Origin: Begonia masoniana | Taxonomy: Eukaryota; Streptophyta; Magnoliopsida; Cucurbitales; Begoniaceae | Direction of reading: 5' to 3' | Assembly: GCA_022432975.1 (NCBI GenBank) | Contig: CM039502.1 | Coordinates: 74,977,497 to 75,041,496, forward strand | Length of the DNA: 64,000 nt | Part shown: positions 26,391 to 37,593 of the stretch, piece by piece | Layout of the letters: the number at the start of each line of letters is the position of its first letter | Numbering within the stretch: the first letter of the stretch is position 1 | Notes under the pieces: model-generated | Told to the model about the DNA's origin: nothing | Databases searched by the model: none | What the model saw: the letters and a program-made list of their open reading frames with translations, nothing else | Made by a program: the position numbers and the translations under genes

Positions 26391-27744
26391 TAGGGGTGGA
26401 CACGGTTCAGTTCGGTCTGGTCTCGAGCCCGAATCGAAACCAGACTGAGGTTTTGAGAAATTTTTTTCGAAACCCGAAACCGACCTTGAGAGGGACCAGG
26501 ACCTAACCTGGACCGGACCAAAAATTTTGGTCCAATCCCGATTCCTCCCATCCCTTTTTTTTTCAACGCCCAAAATCCAATTCAACCTCGTGAAGAACGA
26601 AGCTCGTGTCGGGAACTATCCAATTTCTATCACAAAAATTACACTTACAGAGAGGGACTGGCCGAAGACAAGCGAGACGAGAATCAGGCGAAGCGTCAGG
26701 CGAGGCGAGGCCGAGAAGTCAGGCGAGGCGAAGACAAAGGACTGAGGAAGCTCAAATACAAGAAAAGCAGAAGCGAGGCGAGGCGACCGCGAGGTGAACA
26801 CGAGGTGAGCGCGAAACAGCAGCATCCGAAGATAGGCGAGGCAAGGGGTCGGGGTTGATCGTTCGCCTTTGAGGTCTGGGTCGGGAGCAGTAGCCGAGCA
26901 GGAACGTCCCGGGTGTTTGCAGTTCACACTTCGCAACTGGCGTTGGGGACCTGGAATTTTGGAAATTGGGTAGGGTACAAATAGAAGTAGGACTGAAGAG
27001 TGGAGAGAGATTTTTTTCCTTAAAAAACCAGAGTGTTTTTTTAACATCGGTCCAATTCGGGTATTTCGAGAATTTGGGCCACGGATTGAAAACCGGACCA
27101 AGAATCGGTGGTCTTGGGAAGCGAGGACCGAGGACCGAGGACCGAGGACCGAGGACCGAGGACCGAGGACCGAGGACCGAGGACCGAGGACCGAGGACCG
27201 AGGACCGAGGACCGAGGACCGAGGACCGAGGACCGAGGACCGAGGACCGAGGACCGAGGACCGAGGACCGAGGACCGAGGACCGAGGACCGAGGACCGAG
27301 GACCGAGGACCGAGGACCGAGGACCGAGGACCGAGGACCGAGGACCGAGGACCGAGGACCGAGGACCGAGGACCGAGGACCGAGGACCGAGGACCGAGGA
27401 CCGAGGACCGAGGACCGAGGACCGAGGACCGAGGACCGAGGACCGAGGACCGAGGACCGAGGACCGAGGACCGAGGACCGAGGACCGAGGACCGAGGACC
27501 GAGGACCGAGGACCGAGGACCGAGGACCGAGGACCGAGGACCGAGGACCGAGGACCGAGGACCGAGGACCGAGGACCGAGGACCGAGGACCGAGGACCGA
27601 GGACCGAGGACCGAGGACCGAGGACCGAGGACCGAGGACCGGACCGTGGTCTTAGGAGGTGGGACCGAAACCAAACTGAAACCGAACCAAAACCAGTGAC
27701 CCGGTCCAGTTCTCAGTCCGTGGTCCGGTCTTGCCCACCCCCTA
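26391..27744. mobile_element. Second hAT-like non-autonomous element
   Basis: The ends TAGGGGTGGACACGGTTCAG and GGTCTTGCCCACCCCCTA form imperfect inverted repeats similar to those of the element at 17745-18939. The flanks GATTCGAT (26383-26390) and GACTCGAT (27745-27752) are an 8-bp target duplication with one mismatch. Subterminal regions are rich in GGACCGA/ACCGG motifs. There is no transposase. It holds a GA/GC-rich stretch at 26640-26900 and a large 7-mer array. Confidence 0.85.
27123..27640 (+). repeat. 7-bp tandem repeat, 74 perfect copies
   Basis: GAGGACC repeats from 27123 to 27640 (518 bp, exactly 74 units by position) with no visible mismatch. Because 7 is not a multiple of 3, all three frames read the same RGPRTED heptapeptide, which explains long ORFs on both strands here. 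Single GGACCGA motifs flank the array inside the hAT element and are the likely seed. Confidence 0.95.
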
Positions 27745-28089
27745 GACTCGATCCACTTTTGGATTAGGTCATTTGTCATTTTGTTTCTGGTCCCTTTTGG
27801 TCTTGATATGATTGACACAATAATTGAAGGACTGAGAACAGTTTAGTTTTGATATTTGAAGTGATGTTCAAGCATTGTTTGTTCATTGTTATCATATTTT
27901 TTTTATACGAAATGGCTAGTCAAAATTATGGCATCAATAAAAAGTGTATATCCACTTACAAATACTTAAACAACACTGCTTTTGATTTACCCAAAAGCAA
28001 AACCGTGAAAAATCCAAGTGACCAGTCTCAAAAAGTTGAAAAAAGCCCCTAAAACCCTAGAACACAGGACCATAACTTCCAAAATGGAG

Positions 28090-30797
28090 TTAGTTTTGGA
28101 GAAGAAAAGATCTGATGATTTGAATGACTCGTAAAGAGATTTCAGAAGAAGGATAGTAAGTAAAGAAGCCATGCTGTTGCCCTTCAAACTCAACGTAATC
28201 CACTTTCTTCCCCATCTGTTTCAGTCTCTTAGCATAGTCTTCAACCCTATCCTTGAGCATTTCACTGCCACCAACGATTACCAGAATAGGGTCGAGAGCC
28301 TTTCTCTGCAGGCACGAACTGGTGGGTCCGAATGGGTTTGCAAAAGGGTGGTCTCTATTTTGTCCAACTGGTAATGATAGCCTCCAAAATCTGAAAGGAA
28401 AGACATAAGATGAAATTTTTACGTAAGGAGCATGAGCTTCCATTAAAATAAGCTGCCATTAAAGCTCCCCACTAAAGCTTTTTTTGGAGTCTTCTCAAAC
28501 TATTTACAAGAAAATTGGCTCTATTCATTGACTAAATCACTCTTATTTCAACACAAATCTTCAAAAATATATATAAAACCAGACAAACTACATGAACGAC
28601 AAAAATTCTAATCCTATATTTCATAAAAATAGATTATCAAAGACGTTAAAATGGACTTATTGCTAAAAGAAATAGATAAATACTACTTAAAATAGGTGCA
28701 TGAATCCTAAAATGTTCATAAATTATACATCAACGACAAGATTTAGTTTGTTCAGTAAAGTTGTATGAGATAAGGAAGATATGACTATGGATAAGCCACT
28801 ACCGTCTCTTATAAATTATCATTTGGATGTTTCACGAGGAAGATGATTAAACTGAAAAGTAATTCATTAGTGATATAAACAGGTTTAATTAGAGGACATC
28901 TACCCGTTAATGGCATGCACGTAATCATAGAATTTTGATTGAAAAAATTGTTGGTCTTATCCATATCGGATACCCACCAAATCATCTAAAAGGTATTCCA
29001 ATACGAACCCTAATTTAAATTATCTTCTCAGACTTTGTTGCAGTTCATCCGCTTACCACCATCAATGTAAATTATAATGCCATCTTACGTATAAGTCACC
29101 TGAATAAATATATAATTAAAATAAAAAGGTATGTTCTACATTTCATAAAAGAACATGTTAACCTTAAACTGACGACATTATGACTTGTCAAATTTTCGAA
29201 AGAGTGATTAGGCCATCTTATCTTTAAAGATAAGGTCTTTTCTTGTTTCAATGGAGGCTTAAATAGAAAAATAAAAATCATATTATTAATTAATTCGTTT
29301 ATCAAATGTCTCCTTTTAGATAGTGCTTGTGGCACTTCATTGTGAAGGCAAGTACAAGCAAAGATTTTGTTAATTGTGAAAACTCAATCCACCAGTGGGG
29401 ATGCGCAATCCCACATCGTTCGGAAGAGTGAAAAATAAATGATTTATAAGTAGAGTTTTCATCTCTCACTAGTACAATCATTTTTAGGTTGACCCCAAAA
29501 ATAAATTTATGCAAACTCAACTCAAATCGAATAATATTTTATTAGAAGGATTGAAGATTCCACAACTGAAGCTCGCCACGTGAAGGCAATAATGACCCTA
29601 AATTATATTGATTGATACTAAAAGAATTAGAGACTCCACGGTGCTAAACTCAAATGACAATTAAGAGACGATTTTGACAAAATGCATCACATTGTTACTT
29701 TTGAAAAATATCTTTAAAACTTTTACTCCACTTGGAAAAGAGAAACAATGATAAATGGAATAATGGGTACAATACCATAGTTGAGTGTCAATTCCACGAC
29801 AGAAAATAAAAAAAAGGTCGGTACCAGAAGATACCAAAATCAATAGAATTTCAAAGGAATTTGCCATGCTTTCTAAACTGCACATTATTCCCATTTCTAT
29901 TCATGAGAGGGAAGTCACGTTTCAACTTGCTCTACCTTTTTAATCGGACCCATAAAAGCAGTCATTGGTTTCAATCATTTTGATGATGTTGATTGACGCC
30001 CATTCAACATTTTAACGTGCCCAAAAAAAACCAAGCTATTAATTTGTATTATTTATTATTTTGTTACAGTAATGGTATATAATAAGCTAATAATGGATGA
30101 ATTACTAGAAAAATTACCTGTCAAGTGCCTCCAAATCCATGAAGTTTTCGCTTGGTCCCTCCTCCGATTTGGTCCTCTCCACTCCTCCGAAAAACGGGGC
30201 CAGCATAACATAACCCCGTATCCGAACAGGTCCCAATTTACTGGAATTTGAACCGAACCGAACAGCCAAATGGTGAGCCACGTTCCCACCCGACGAGTCC
30301 CCAATCACAAAAACCCTGTCAAAGTCAACCACATCGTTCGATAACCATGCATCACGCTCACTCTCACTCGTCGCCTGCTCTCGCAGCCACTCCACCGCCT
30401 TCACAGCGTCCTCCATCGCCGCTGGCAGCCTATGCTCCGGCGCGAGGCGGTAGTCCGGCGCCACGAAGAGCGCGCCGAGCTCCGACGCGAGGCGGAGGCA
30501 GCAGTCATGAGAGGTCGGCCAGAGGCGGGAGCCGACGCAGAAGCCACCGCCGTGAAAGAAATAGACGATCGGAATCGAATCACAAAGCTTTGATTTCGGC
30601 TTGTAGAGTCGTAAATGAAGATTGTAGACTTCATCGAAGAGAATGTCTTTAAAGACGACAGGGCATTGACCGTGAAGAGTTTCTTCGTCGGCTGTCGGGA
30701 AGGGGAATTTAATGTCCGTCGATCGGTAAACGGTGCCGTCGCTAAAGAGTTGGAGAACTCCCATGCAGTCTTCTTCTATATGAGGGAGAGAGCCCAT
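28090..30797 (-). CDS. CXE15: CXE15-like carboxylesterase (2 exons, 326 aa)
   Basis: Plant class I carboxylesterase of the alpha/beta-hydrolase fold, probably soluble. Exons 30797-30118 and 28390-28090 sum to 981 bp, separated by a 1727-bp intron with GT-AG ends. The oxyanion-hole motif HGGG is at residues 82-85, the nucleophile Ser168 in GDSSGGN (GxSxG), and the likely acid and base are Asp274 (LKDR) and His300 (QHGFF). Arabidopsis CXE15 hydrolyses strigolactones. The assignment to CXE15 rests on overall similarity and on the neighbouring ABCG22 and JMJ22 orthologs, which are near CXE15 in Arabidopsis. Other CXE paralogs are possible. The 5' exon is notably GC-rich. A minus-strand TATA-like CTATTTAAAG at 30871-30880 may be its promoter. 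Confidence 0.88.
29388..29530. mobile_element. TRIM/LTR-like fragment in the CXE15 intron
   Basis: The stretch AATCCCACATCG, then GATTTATAAGTAGAG, resembles the start of small plant LTRs such as those at 39028-40620. No paired LTR or primer site is seen, so this is a fragment at best. Confidence 0.3.
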
Positions 30798-31142
30798 GTT
30801 TTTTTTTTCTCCGAAGAATGCTTTGCTGGTTCGACAATGGCGGAAGTGGAATGGCGGAAAAAGGGTTCAACTTTAAATAGGCGGAGAGACGAGAGGGACA
30901 GGGGGTACTTTAGTAAATCTCAATTTTTAAGTAAATATGGAGCCTGGAGGAGGATAGTGGAACGTGAAATTGTAACCATCCGTTCGGAGTTGCGGAGTAC
31001 AGTAAAGGATTAGAACCGTCGATTCGGTTAGTGGTTCTGATCCAACGGCAGCTTTTAAACAGCGACGGGACGGTAATGCTTATTATTATATTAATATATA
31101 TATTTTTTGGGTGATAAATTCAAATCCATTTATAATTTTTTT

Positions 31143-31993
31143 AAGTAATTATCGATTTAAACCCTAGCTATGCACTGCATTTCAGTTAGCTCCCTATACT
31201 AAACAAATCGACAAAATGAACTCTGTATTTTAATTCTGTTATCAGTTTTGACCTTCTATCTATAATTTCATTAAATCACCATTTAAAAAATTACCAAACG
31301 ACATTGAATTCAGTTGAAATTTTTATCACATGTTCACTACTTAATGAGAAGATAATCTGAAAATTTTCGTGATTTTTTAACACATGTACGATTTATTGTA
31401 ATTTTATTTTAGTATTTTATAAAAATATTATAATAAATCATACAAATTTTAGAAAATCACGAAATATTTTCTATTAACTACCCATGATAGGTTAAACATG
31501 TGGAAAACTTTTTAAATAAATCAAATATCGTTTGATATTTTTTTAAAATTAATTTATAAAGTAAAGAAGAAACTAAGATTAATTTTAAAAAATACCAAAA
31601 GATATTGGATTTATTTAAAAACATTTTCACATGATCACCACATTATGGGTAGATAATAAAAATATTTTCGTAATTTTCTAAAATCTGTATGATTTATTAT
31701 AATATTTTATAAAAATATTAAAATAAAATTACAATAAATTGTACAAGTGTTAAATAATAACGAAAAGTTTTAGATTATCTTCTCATTAAGTAAGGAACAT
31801 GTGATAAAAATTTCAAGTGAATTCAATATTGTTTGGTAATTTTTTAAATGAACGTTTAACAAAATTGTTGATAGAATATCAAAACTGATAACAGAATCAG
31901 AATACAGAGTTTAGTTTGCCGGTTTTTTAGTACAATGGGCTAACTGAAATACAGTGCACAGTACATGGTTCAAATCGATAATTACCTTTTTAA
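31143..31993. mobile_element. Palindromic foldback/MULE-like element
   Basis: The ends are inverted repeats of more than 100 bases: GTAATTATCGATTTAAACCC at the left pairs with sequence reading to CGATAATTACC at the right, including CTGCATTTCAGTTAGC and its diverged mate. Inside, a module of about 115 bp occurs four times in alternating orientation: forward about 31293-31410 and 31593-31705, reverse about 31431-31542 and 31721-31840. The whole element is close to a long palindrome. Flanks are T/A-rich, so a 9-bp target duplication cannot be called securely. There are no ORFs. Confidence 0.75.
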
Positions 31994-32911
31994 AAGTAAT
32001 GCTACGTTCATTACCGCTTTAAGTAACATTTATTAATTCGTACAATTAATAACTCATTTTAATTATTTATAATATATTATGCTGATTATATCAATTAATG
32101 AAATTCATTTCATGATGTAAAAATCATGAGAGGTAAAATTAGAAGATAAGCATAACGTTATCATTTTACTAAGCCTAGACTTTGCAGCAATAGTCATGTA
32201 TGTTTTATCATAAATTTATTTATTTATTTTAAAAAAAATGTTAAATAAGGAAGAAATGAGTAAACTAAATTACCTTAGAAAACACTCAACTATAAAATAT
32301 TAGAAGTACAGAAAATAAGCAAGATAAGGAAAAATATAGAAGGTAAGTAGTGGGTAAAGGACAAAATGCATGTTAGAATCCAGGTATGGCACATGATGTT
32401 TTGTTTTCACTATTAAAAATGTAACAAATTTAAGTTGACTAACTCAACAAAATAAATGAATGAGAGCAAATCTCCATAATATCCTCTAATTTACATGCCA
32501 AACCAAGACAACGTTTGCCTCATCACGCTAACATTAATCAAATCAACCAGTGATTTTTCAATTAAATCCAATTAGTTCACTAGAAACGATAGGAATTATT
32601 TAGTGTAACAATGATGTTCTTTTATTATTTTTAAATACGTGTGATTATGAACAAAACAAAGAATATTTCTTCACTACAATATCTTGATAGTTGAATGACA
32701 TTCAAAATGTCATTTGTCACGCATTCTTTTTCTTTCATTTTGGATTTTAAATTGATAATCACTCCCTAAATTTAGGGTTGAAATTGTCTTAAAATAATGT
32801 TAAAGAATAGTGAATAATATGTAACATAATTAACAGTCTATTTAAGTGGGATAGTCAATTAACTTGAGGGTATCACGTAGCTAACATCACGAAAACAAAC
32901 GTTTTTTTTAT
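31994..32911. other. AT-rich intergenic stretch
   Basis: No ORF, RNA or repeat that I can support. Confidence 0.55.
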
Positions 32912-32920
32912 TTGTTTTAA

Positions 32921-33986
32921 GAGTTAAATCATTTTAATCCTCGAAATATGAGTCTTGTTTAAAAAAAAGTTTCAAAGTATGTTTATGCTAAAAAAAACTT
33001 AAAACTATCAAAAATGAACAAAAAAAACCCAGACGGGTGGGGGTGTTCACCCTCCGTTCTCAATTTTATACTAGAACGTTCACCCTTCGTGATTTATAAA
33101 TTAATTTAAAAATAAATATCAAACGATATTCAATTTACTTGAAATTTTTACCACATATTCACCACATAATGAGAAAATAATCTGAAAACTTTCGTGATTT
33201 TTTAACACTTGTACGATTTATTGTAATTTTAATTATTTATTTTATAAAATAATTATAATAAATCATACAAGTGTTAGAAAATCACAAACATTTTCAGATT
33301 ATCTTCCCATGATGTGATGAATATGTGATAAAACTTTTCAAGTAAATTGAATATCATTTGATATTTTTTTAAATTAATACCCGTTCAATTTATCACACAT
33401 TCTTCACTTAGTGAAAAAAGAACAAGTATTAATTTTAAAAAAATATCAAACGACATTGATATGATGGTAAAATAGAATCTATTGGACTAGGGGATCAATC
33501 AAATGTTATCAAAATTCTCAAATTTCTAATTAATTCATATGATGGACAAATTCTTGTTAACGAGAATAATACAAATGATGACCAAGAATAAACTAGTGTG
33601 GCATAAATTTCTTAAGGACATCCATAATCTACAAATGTTTACTTTATGTAAGGACTTCGATGATCTTTCTTTGGAAGAGAAGGAGACTGAATCTTCAAGT
33701 AGTGAAGTTCAAGCTTCTTCAAGTAGTGAAGTTCAAGCATTATCATAAGTTCAAGCATTATCTTATGGTGGCATACGTTACTTACATAGTTGGACACATT
33801 CTCTTTGGTGTCAAAAAGTCATAGAAAAAGTACGAGCTCATTTATAGATCCCTCGCGCTCCTTCACCGGCTATTAAGATTAAAGATTTGTTCGTTTTTTT
33901 ATAGTTGAAGGTTTTTTTTTAGCATAAATATACTTTGAGACTTTTTTTAAACAAGACTCGTTCTTAGGTTAAAACGATTTTAACTC
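32921..33986. mobile_element. Non-autonomous Mutator-like element with 9-bp target duplication
   Basis: The element has terminal inverted repeats of about 90 bases: GAGTTAAATCATTTTAATCC at the left, and a right end reading GGTTAAAACGATTTTAACTC. Both arms include GAGTCTTGTTTAAAAAAA and a stretch ending ATGCTAAAAAAA. It is flanked on both sides by TTGTTTTAA (32912-32920 and 33987-33995), a perfect 9-bp duplication as made by Mutator-type transposases. The interior has one forward/reverse pair of the shared palindromic module (about 33116-33230 and 33256-33375) and a short 69-codon ORF (33539-33748) with a Ser/Glu repeat that I do not recognise. Confidence 0.88.
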
Positions 33987-34954
33987 TTGTTTTAATTTTA
34001 TATGAGTGTGTTCTTGTTGTGTTAGATTAATGGGTTATTCAGCCCATCAAACATGCAGAACGTCAGCCCATAATCCTCGTCTCCTCCCCATTTCCACTTT
34101 CTGTTCTGGGTTTCTTCCGTTTTGTTATCAGATTTTGCAGCAACTACCGTCTTTTCGTACTTTCTATTTCATCCAGAGGTATTCTCTTTCTACCCTGCTC
34201 TTGATTCTTTTAGTTTTTTTTTTTTTTTTTATACGAGTTCAGGATTTTTTAGGGCTATGGTTTTTTATTTGTTTAAAGATAAGTAGGGTAAATTTTGCGA
34301 GAGAGATGATCCAGGCGATTCCTTTTTTCAGGAAACTCTACCACCGGATGGCCGGTTTCAATTTTGGGGGATTTTTTTTTTCTCAGATTAACAAGTGTTC
34401 GTTTTGTGTTCTGGGTTGGAGATTGGACACTTTGAATGCTTCTCATCATTTACCTTTTGACTACTATTGTATCTTCTTTACTGTTTAATTCAAGAATGGG
34501 GGTGAATGTTTGACGTTAATACATGTATCTGGTTGGCATGCTTACAATCGAGGTGGGTTCATTTATCCCTAGGATTTGATAAAGTTGGAACCAATCTCAG
34601 ACTTTATTTCTATGATGGCCTTTTATTGTTTTATCGTGTGATTTGCTGGTTTAGAAGTCGATTCCTCTGGCAATCTTAGTTGAATCTTGTTTAGAGTTCT
34701 GATTATAGATGGGCTGATCCTTTTGAAGTATATATTTGAATTGTAAGATCTAGCCTTTGAGTTATAAAGTCTAATATTATCCTCAATTTTGGTCGAAAAT
34801 CCATAATAAAGTTGGGTTAAATCCAAGTTGTCATGAGATTTGATTCTTTTGGTTGGAACAAAATGAAATTTAATCCTCTGTTGTAAAAAATTGCTTTGAT
34901 TGCTTCTGTTTCAATAAAGCTTGCATTTCTGTTAAGCATGTAGGTTCAAACGAG

Positions 34955-35686
34955 ATGGTTAAAACGAAGGAACGGAAAAAGCTGGGCTTTACTGAAGTTT
35001 CAAACTCTAATTTTGACCTCGACTTGCAAGGAGATGATAGTTGGGTGATCGTAAAAATGCAGAAAGTCACTGTTCTGGTGCCTCCTCTACCAACAGCAAA
35101 ACTCCTCCCTGAGTCTGACCCAGAAAAAAGTCAGCCTCAATTTCAAACTCTTCCAGCAAATATCAGGTCGGAAAATTCTAACGGGACATGTCTCCAAATG
35201 CCTCCGCCAACTCGTGATCAACAGAATGGCTTGGTATTGGTTCATAAGAAAGGAACTCGGCTGAGCAGGAAAGCTCCTCCCCTCCAACATTTTTCGAGTT
35301 TAGCAAAGTCATTGAGGCAAAATAGAAGAATCGAACCAACAAATCTGAATGTTGTTCGTGTTTGTAATGCGTCGAAATTTATTGGGCAGTCGTTAGATCA
35401 ACGGCTGAGGGCATTGAATCTGGAGAGGAAGCTTAAAAAGGCAGGTGGGTTAAGCAGATGGCTAGCGTCTTTGGGGCTTGACCAATTTGTAAGAATTTTT
35501 CAGAGAAGAAGCATCAGTAAGTTTCATCTGGTGAATATGACCATGAAGAAGCTTAAAGACATGGGTGCGAATGCTGTCGGGCCACGGAGAAAACTGATGC
35601 ATGCAATCGACTGCATTTGCCAGCCTTATTGTTTCGAGTCTTTATATAGTTTTAATTCCAATGCTTCTAACGGATCAAAAGCATGA
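34955..35686 (+). CDS. SAM-domain protein, plant-specific (243 aa)
   Basis: Single-exon coding region; a 5' UTR intron is likely (donor at 34179 after CATCCAGAG, acceptor at 34943 just before the ATG). The N-terminal two thirds are basic and low in recognisable features. The C-terminus (about residues 165-230) is a sterile alpha motif: GGLSRWLASLGLDQFVRIFQ, then KFHLVNMTMKKLKDMGANAV and GPRRKLMHAIDCICQPYCFE. Arabidopsis has small SAM proteins with a very similar C-terminus. SAM domains mediate protein or RNA contacts; the specific role is unknown. It is divergently placed relative to CXE15 and convergent with the CCR4 gene downstream. Confidence 0.85.
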   Translation: MVKTKERKKLGFTEVSNSNFDLDLQGDDSWVIVKMQKVTVLVPPLPTAKLLPESDPEKSQPQFQTLPANIRSENSNGTCLQMPPPTRDQQNGLVLVHKKGTRLSRKAPPLQHFSSLAKSLRQNRRIEPTNLNVVRVCNASKFIGQSLDQRLRALNLERKLKKAGGLSRWLASLGLDQFVRIFQRRSISKFHLVNMTMKKLKDMGANAVGPRRKLMHAIDCICQPYCFESLYSFNSNASNGSKA

Positions 35687-37593
35687 ATGGAGAGTTATAG
35701 TTTGAAAATGGGCGTGTATCTTTCTTTTCCACGATTTTCATGGTTCAAAAACAAAGGATGATCGGAAAATGTAAATGGGAAACAGAATATTTATGAGCTC
35801 GGGGATTTGGATTGGTGATTAGCCATGTGCTTTGAGGTGTGCTAAATAATCCATTTATGTCGGTTAAATGATCATGAACATACTTGTTGACGTGAAAAAT
35901 AATGATTGAGACAGTAAAATTACAATTAATGTATCAAATTTTAAATATTTAATTTATTACATTATTTATATCTTAATTATACTAATTATTATTTAATACA
36001 GTATGAGTAAAGTAAAAAAATAAACATAATATTATTCAAATAAAAATAGACGAACATGTGCAAGCTCTTCCGTGAATACAAATCGCATTAAATTAAATTA
36101 AAAGATCGACTTTGCTTCATCCTCAAACAAACCCACGTTTTCCTGAATTTACATATCAAAGCCAATCGTCATACCAAAACTTTGAACATCAAGTATTCAA
36201 ATCCAAGTAAATCTTTGCTCATTCGCAGTCCAATCTTCAACTTGATCCATTACTACTCTGACATTTTTTATGCAACCTCAATTAAAATTATCCAAATTAC
36301 TTATTTGGTACATCCATTGAAACCCATATCAAAAATCGAATCGCCTTTTCTTTTGAAAAATAAAACAAAATGAAGTAACAATCAATTAAACTAAAAAGGA
36401 ACCTCTTCCTTTCCACAAAATTTATAAATAAATTCTATTTTTACTGCCTCCCTCAGTCATATGAAGGAACCTAGAGGGAAACCACTATTCTTACAGAAAG
36501 AGATTGTAAATCTTATTTCTCCGTGTTTCCTTGAGAAAAATAACAAAAGTCAACAAGAACTATCAAATTTGGGTACTCCTGGAAACGAAGGAGAGCTAAA
36601 GGGGCATATAAATGGAGGGACCTATAACCTTGTAGTCAAGGATGTGACACTAATTATATGGATGCGCTGAAGATTCGGAGAAACTTTATTTTGGCAAGGA
36701 AAACTCGAAGGTAAGACATAATCACAACTTTCTATGAGGTAAGGGTTGGCATAATACAAAGCAAATCATATCAAGAATCTCACTAGAGGAAGATACCTGT
36801 GAGGGATCAAACTCTATGATCCACTAATCTTTACTTTATCCAAAGTCTCTCTGCATCTTTCAATACATTCCTTCACACCTGCAATACAAAATTGTTTTTT
36901 TTAACCACCACGACCATGTAAGCACATGACCACAGAAATATATAACAAACACTTCATTTTTTATCATTTAGAACTCTAGCTCGTTCCAAAATCTCAGTCA
37001 CCTTTACAAAGTGTGAGAATTCTCAGAAATAACATCAACAGTTAGTCATGTACTCAATGCTCAATGTTAAGGGAATACTTTGAAATATTTCTTCACGAGC
37101 ATGGACTAATTAATGAAGTTAGATCAATACACGTGTTTCAGGAACTTCACAAACCCAATCAGTCCACGACCACTGAGGATCCATTTCGAAAATATTAGAA
37201 AAATTCAGAGCACTATGCCATTGTTTGGCATGTCTTTCAAAATCACAACTCTTGCACCACCATAGTACCTTAAATTGAAGTAAGCATACCAACAGTTGGT
37301 AAAAGAATGGGATTCACGGTGGTTTTCGTTTTTTTTAACTCTCAACCTCCTTATCTTACGTATGATCAACAGATCATTAATAATTTAAAAATAAACTCAA
37401 CAGAAAAAGATATTGTTGCCAAGAGTCCAACAGAAGACAAAAAAAAAAGAAGGAAAACGAAAAAGAAGACCCAACCCATAAAAAGTTCAGACCTGCCATC
37501 TAAAATGATGGCAACGTCCAATGATAATTACCATAGCTGTACGAAGGAAACCTTGGAGAAATAAGGAAGAGAGGTCATACCAACAGTGAAATG
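35687..37593. other. Convergent intergenic region
   Basis: It lies between the SAM gene (plus) and the CCR4 gene (minus) and should hold both 3' UTRs. Only short ORFs are present, none convincing. A stretch near 36810-36890 has AG-site-like borders on the minus strand and could be a spliced 3' UTR exon of the CCR4 gene. Confidence 0.5.

Noticed and set aside
26616..27818. Long ORFs on both strands (SSVLGPR and RGPRTED repeats)
   Set aside because: A heptamer without stops yields open frames in all phases; there is no recognisable domain or start context.
30248..30652. Plus-strand 134-codon ORF
   Set aside because: It is antisense to the GC-rich first exon of the CXE15-like gene; the sense frame has full family motifs.
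33539..33748. Captured host gene in the MULE-like element
   Set aside because: A 69-codon ORF with a short Ser/Glu repeat and no family that I recognise; too little evidence for gene capture.
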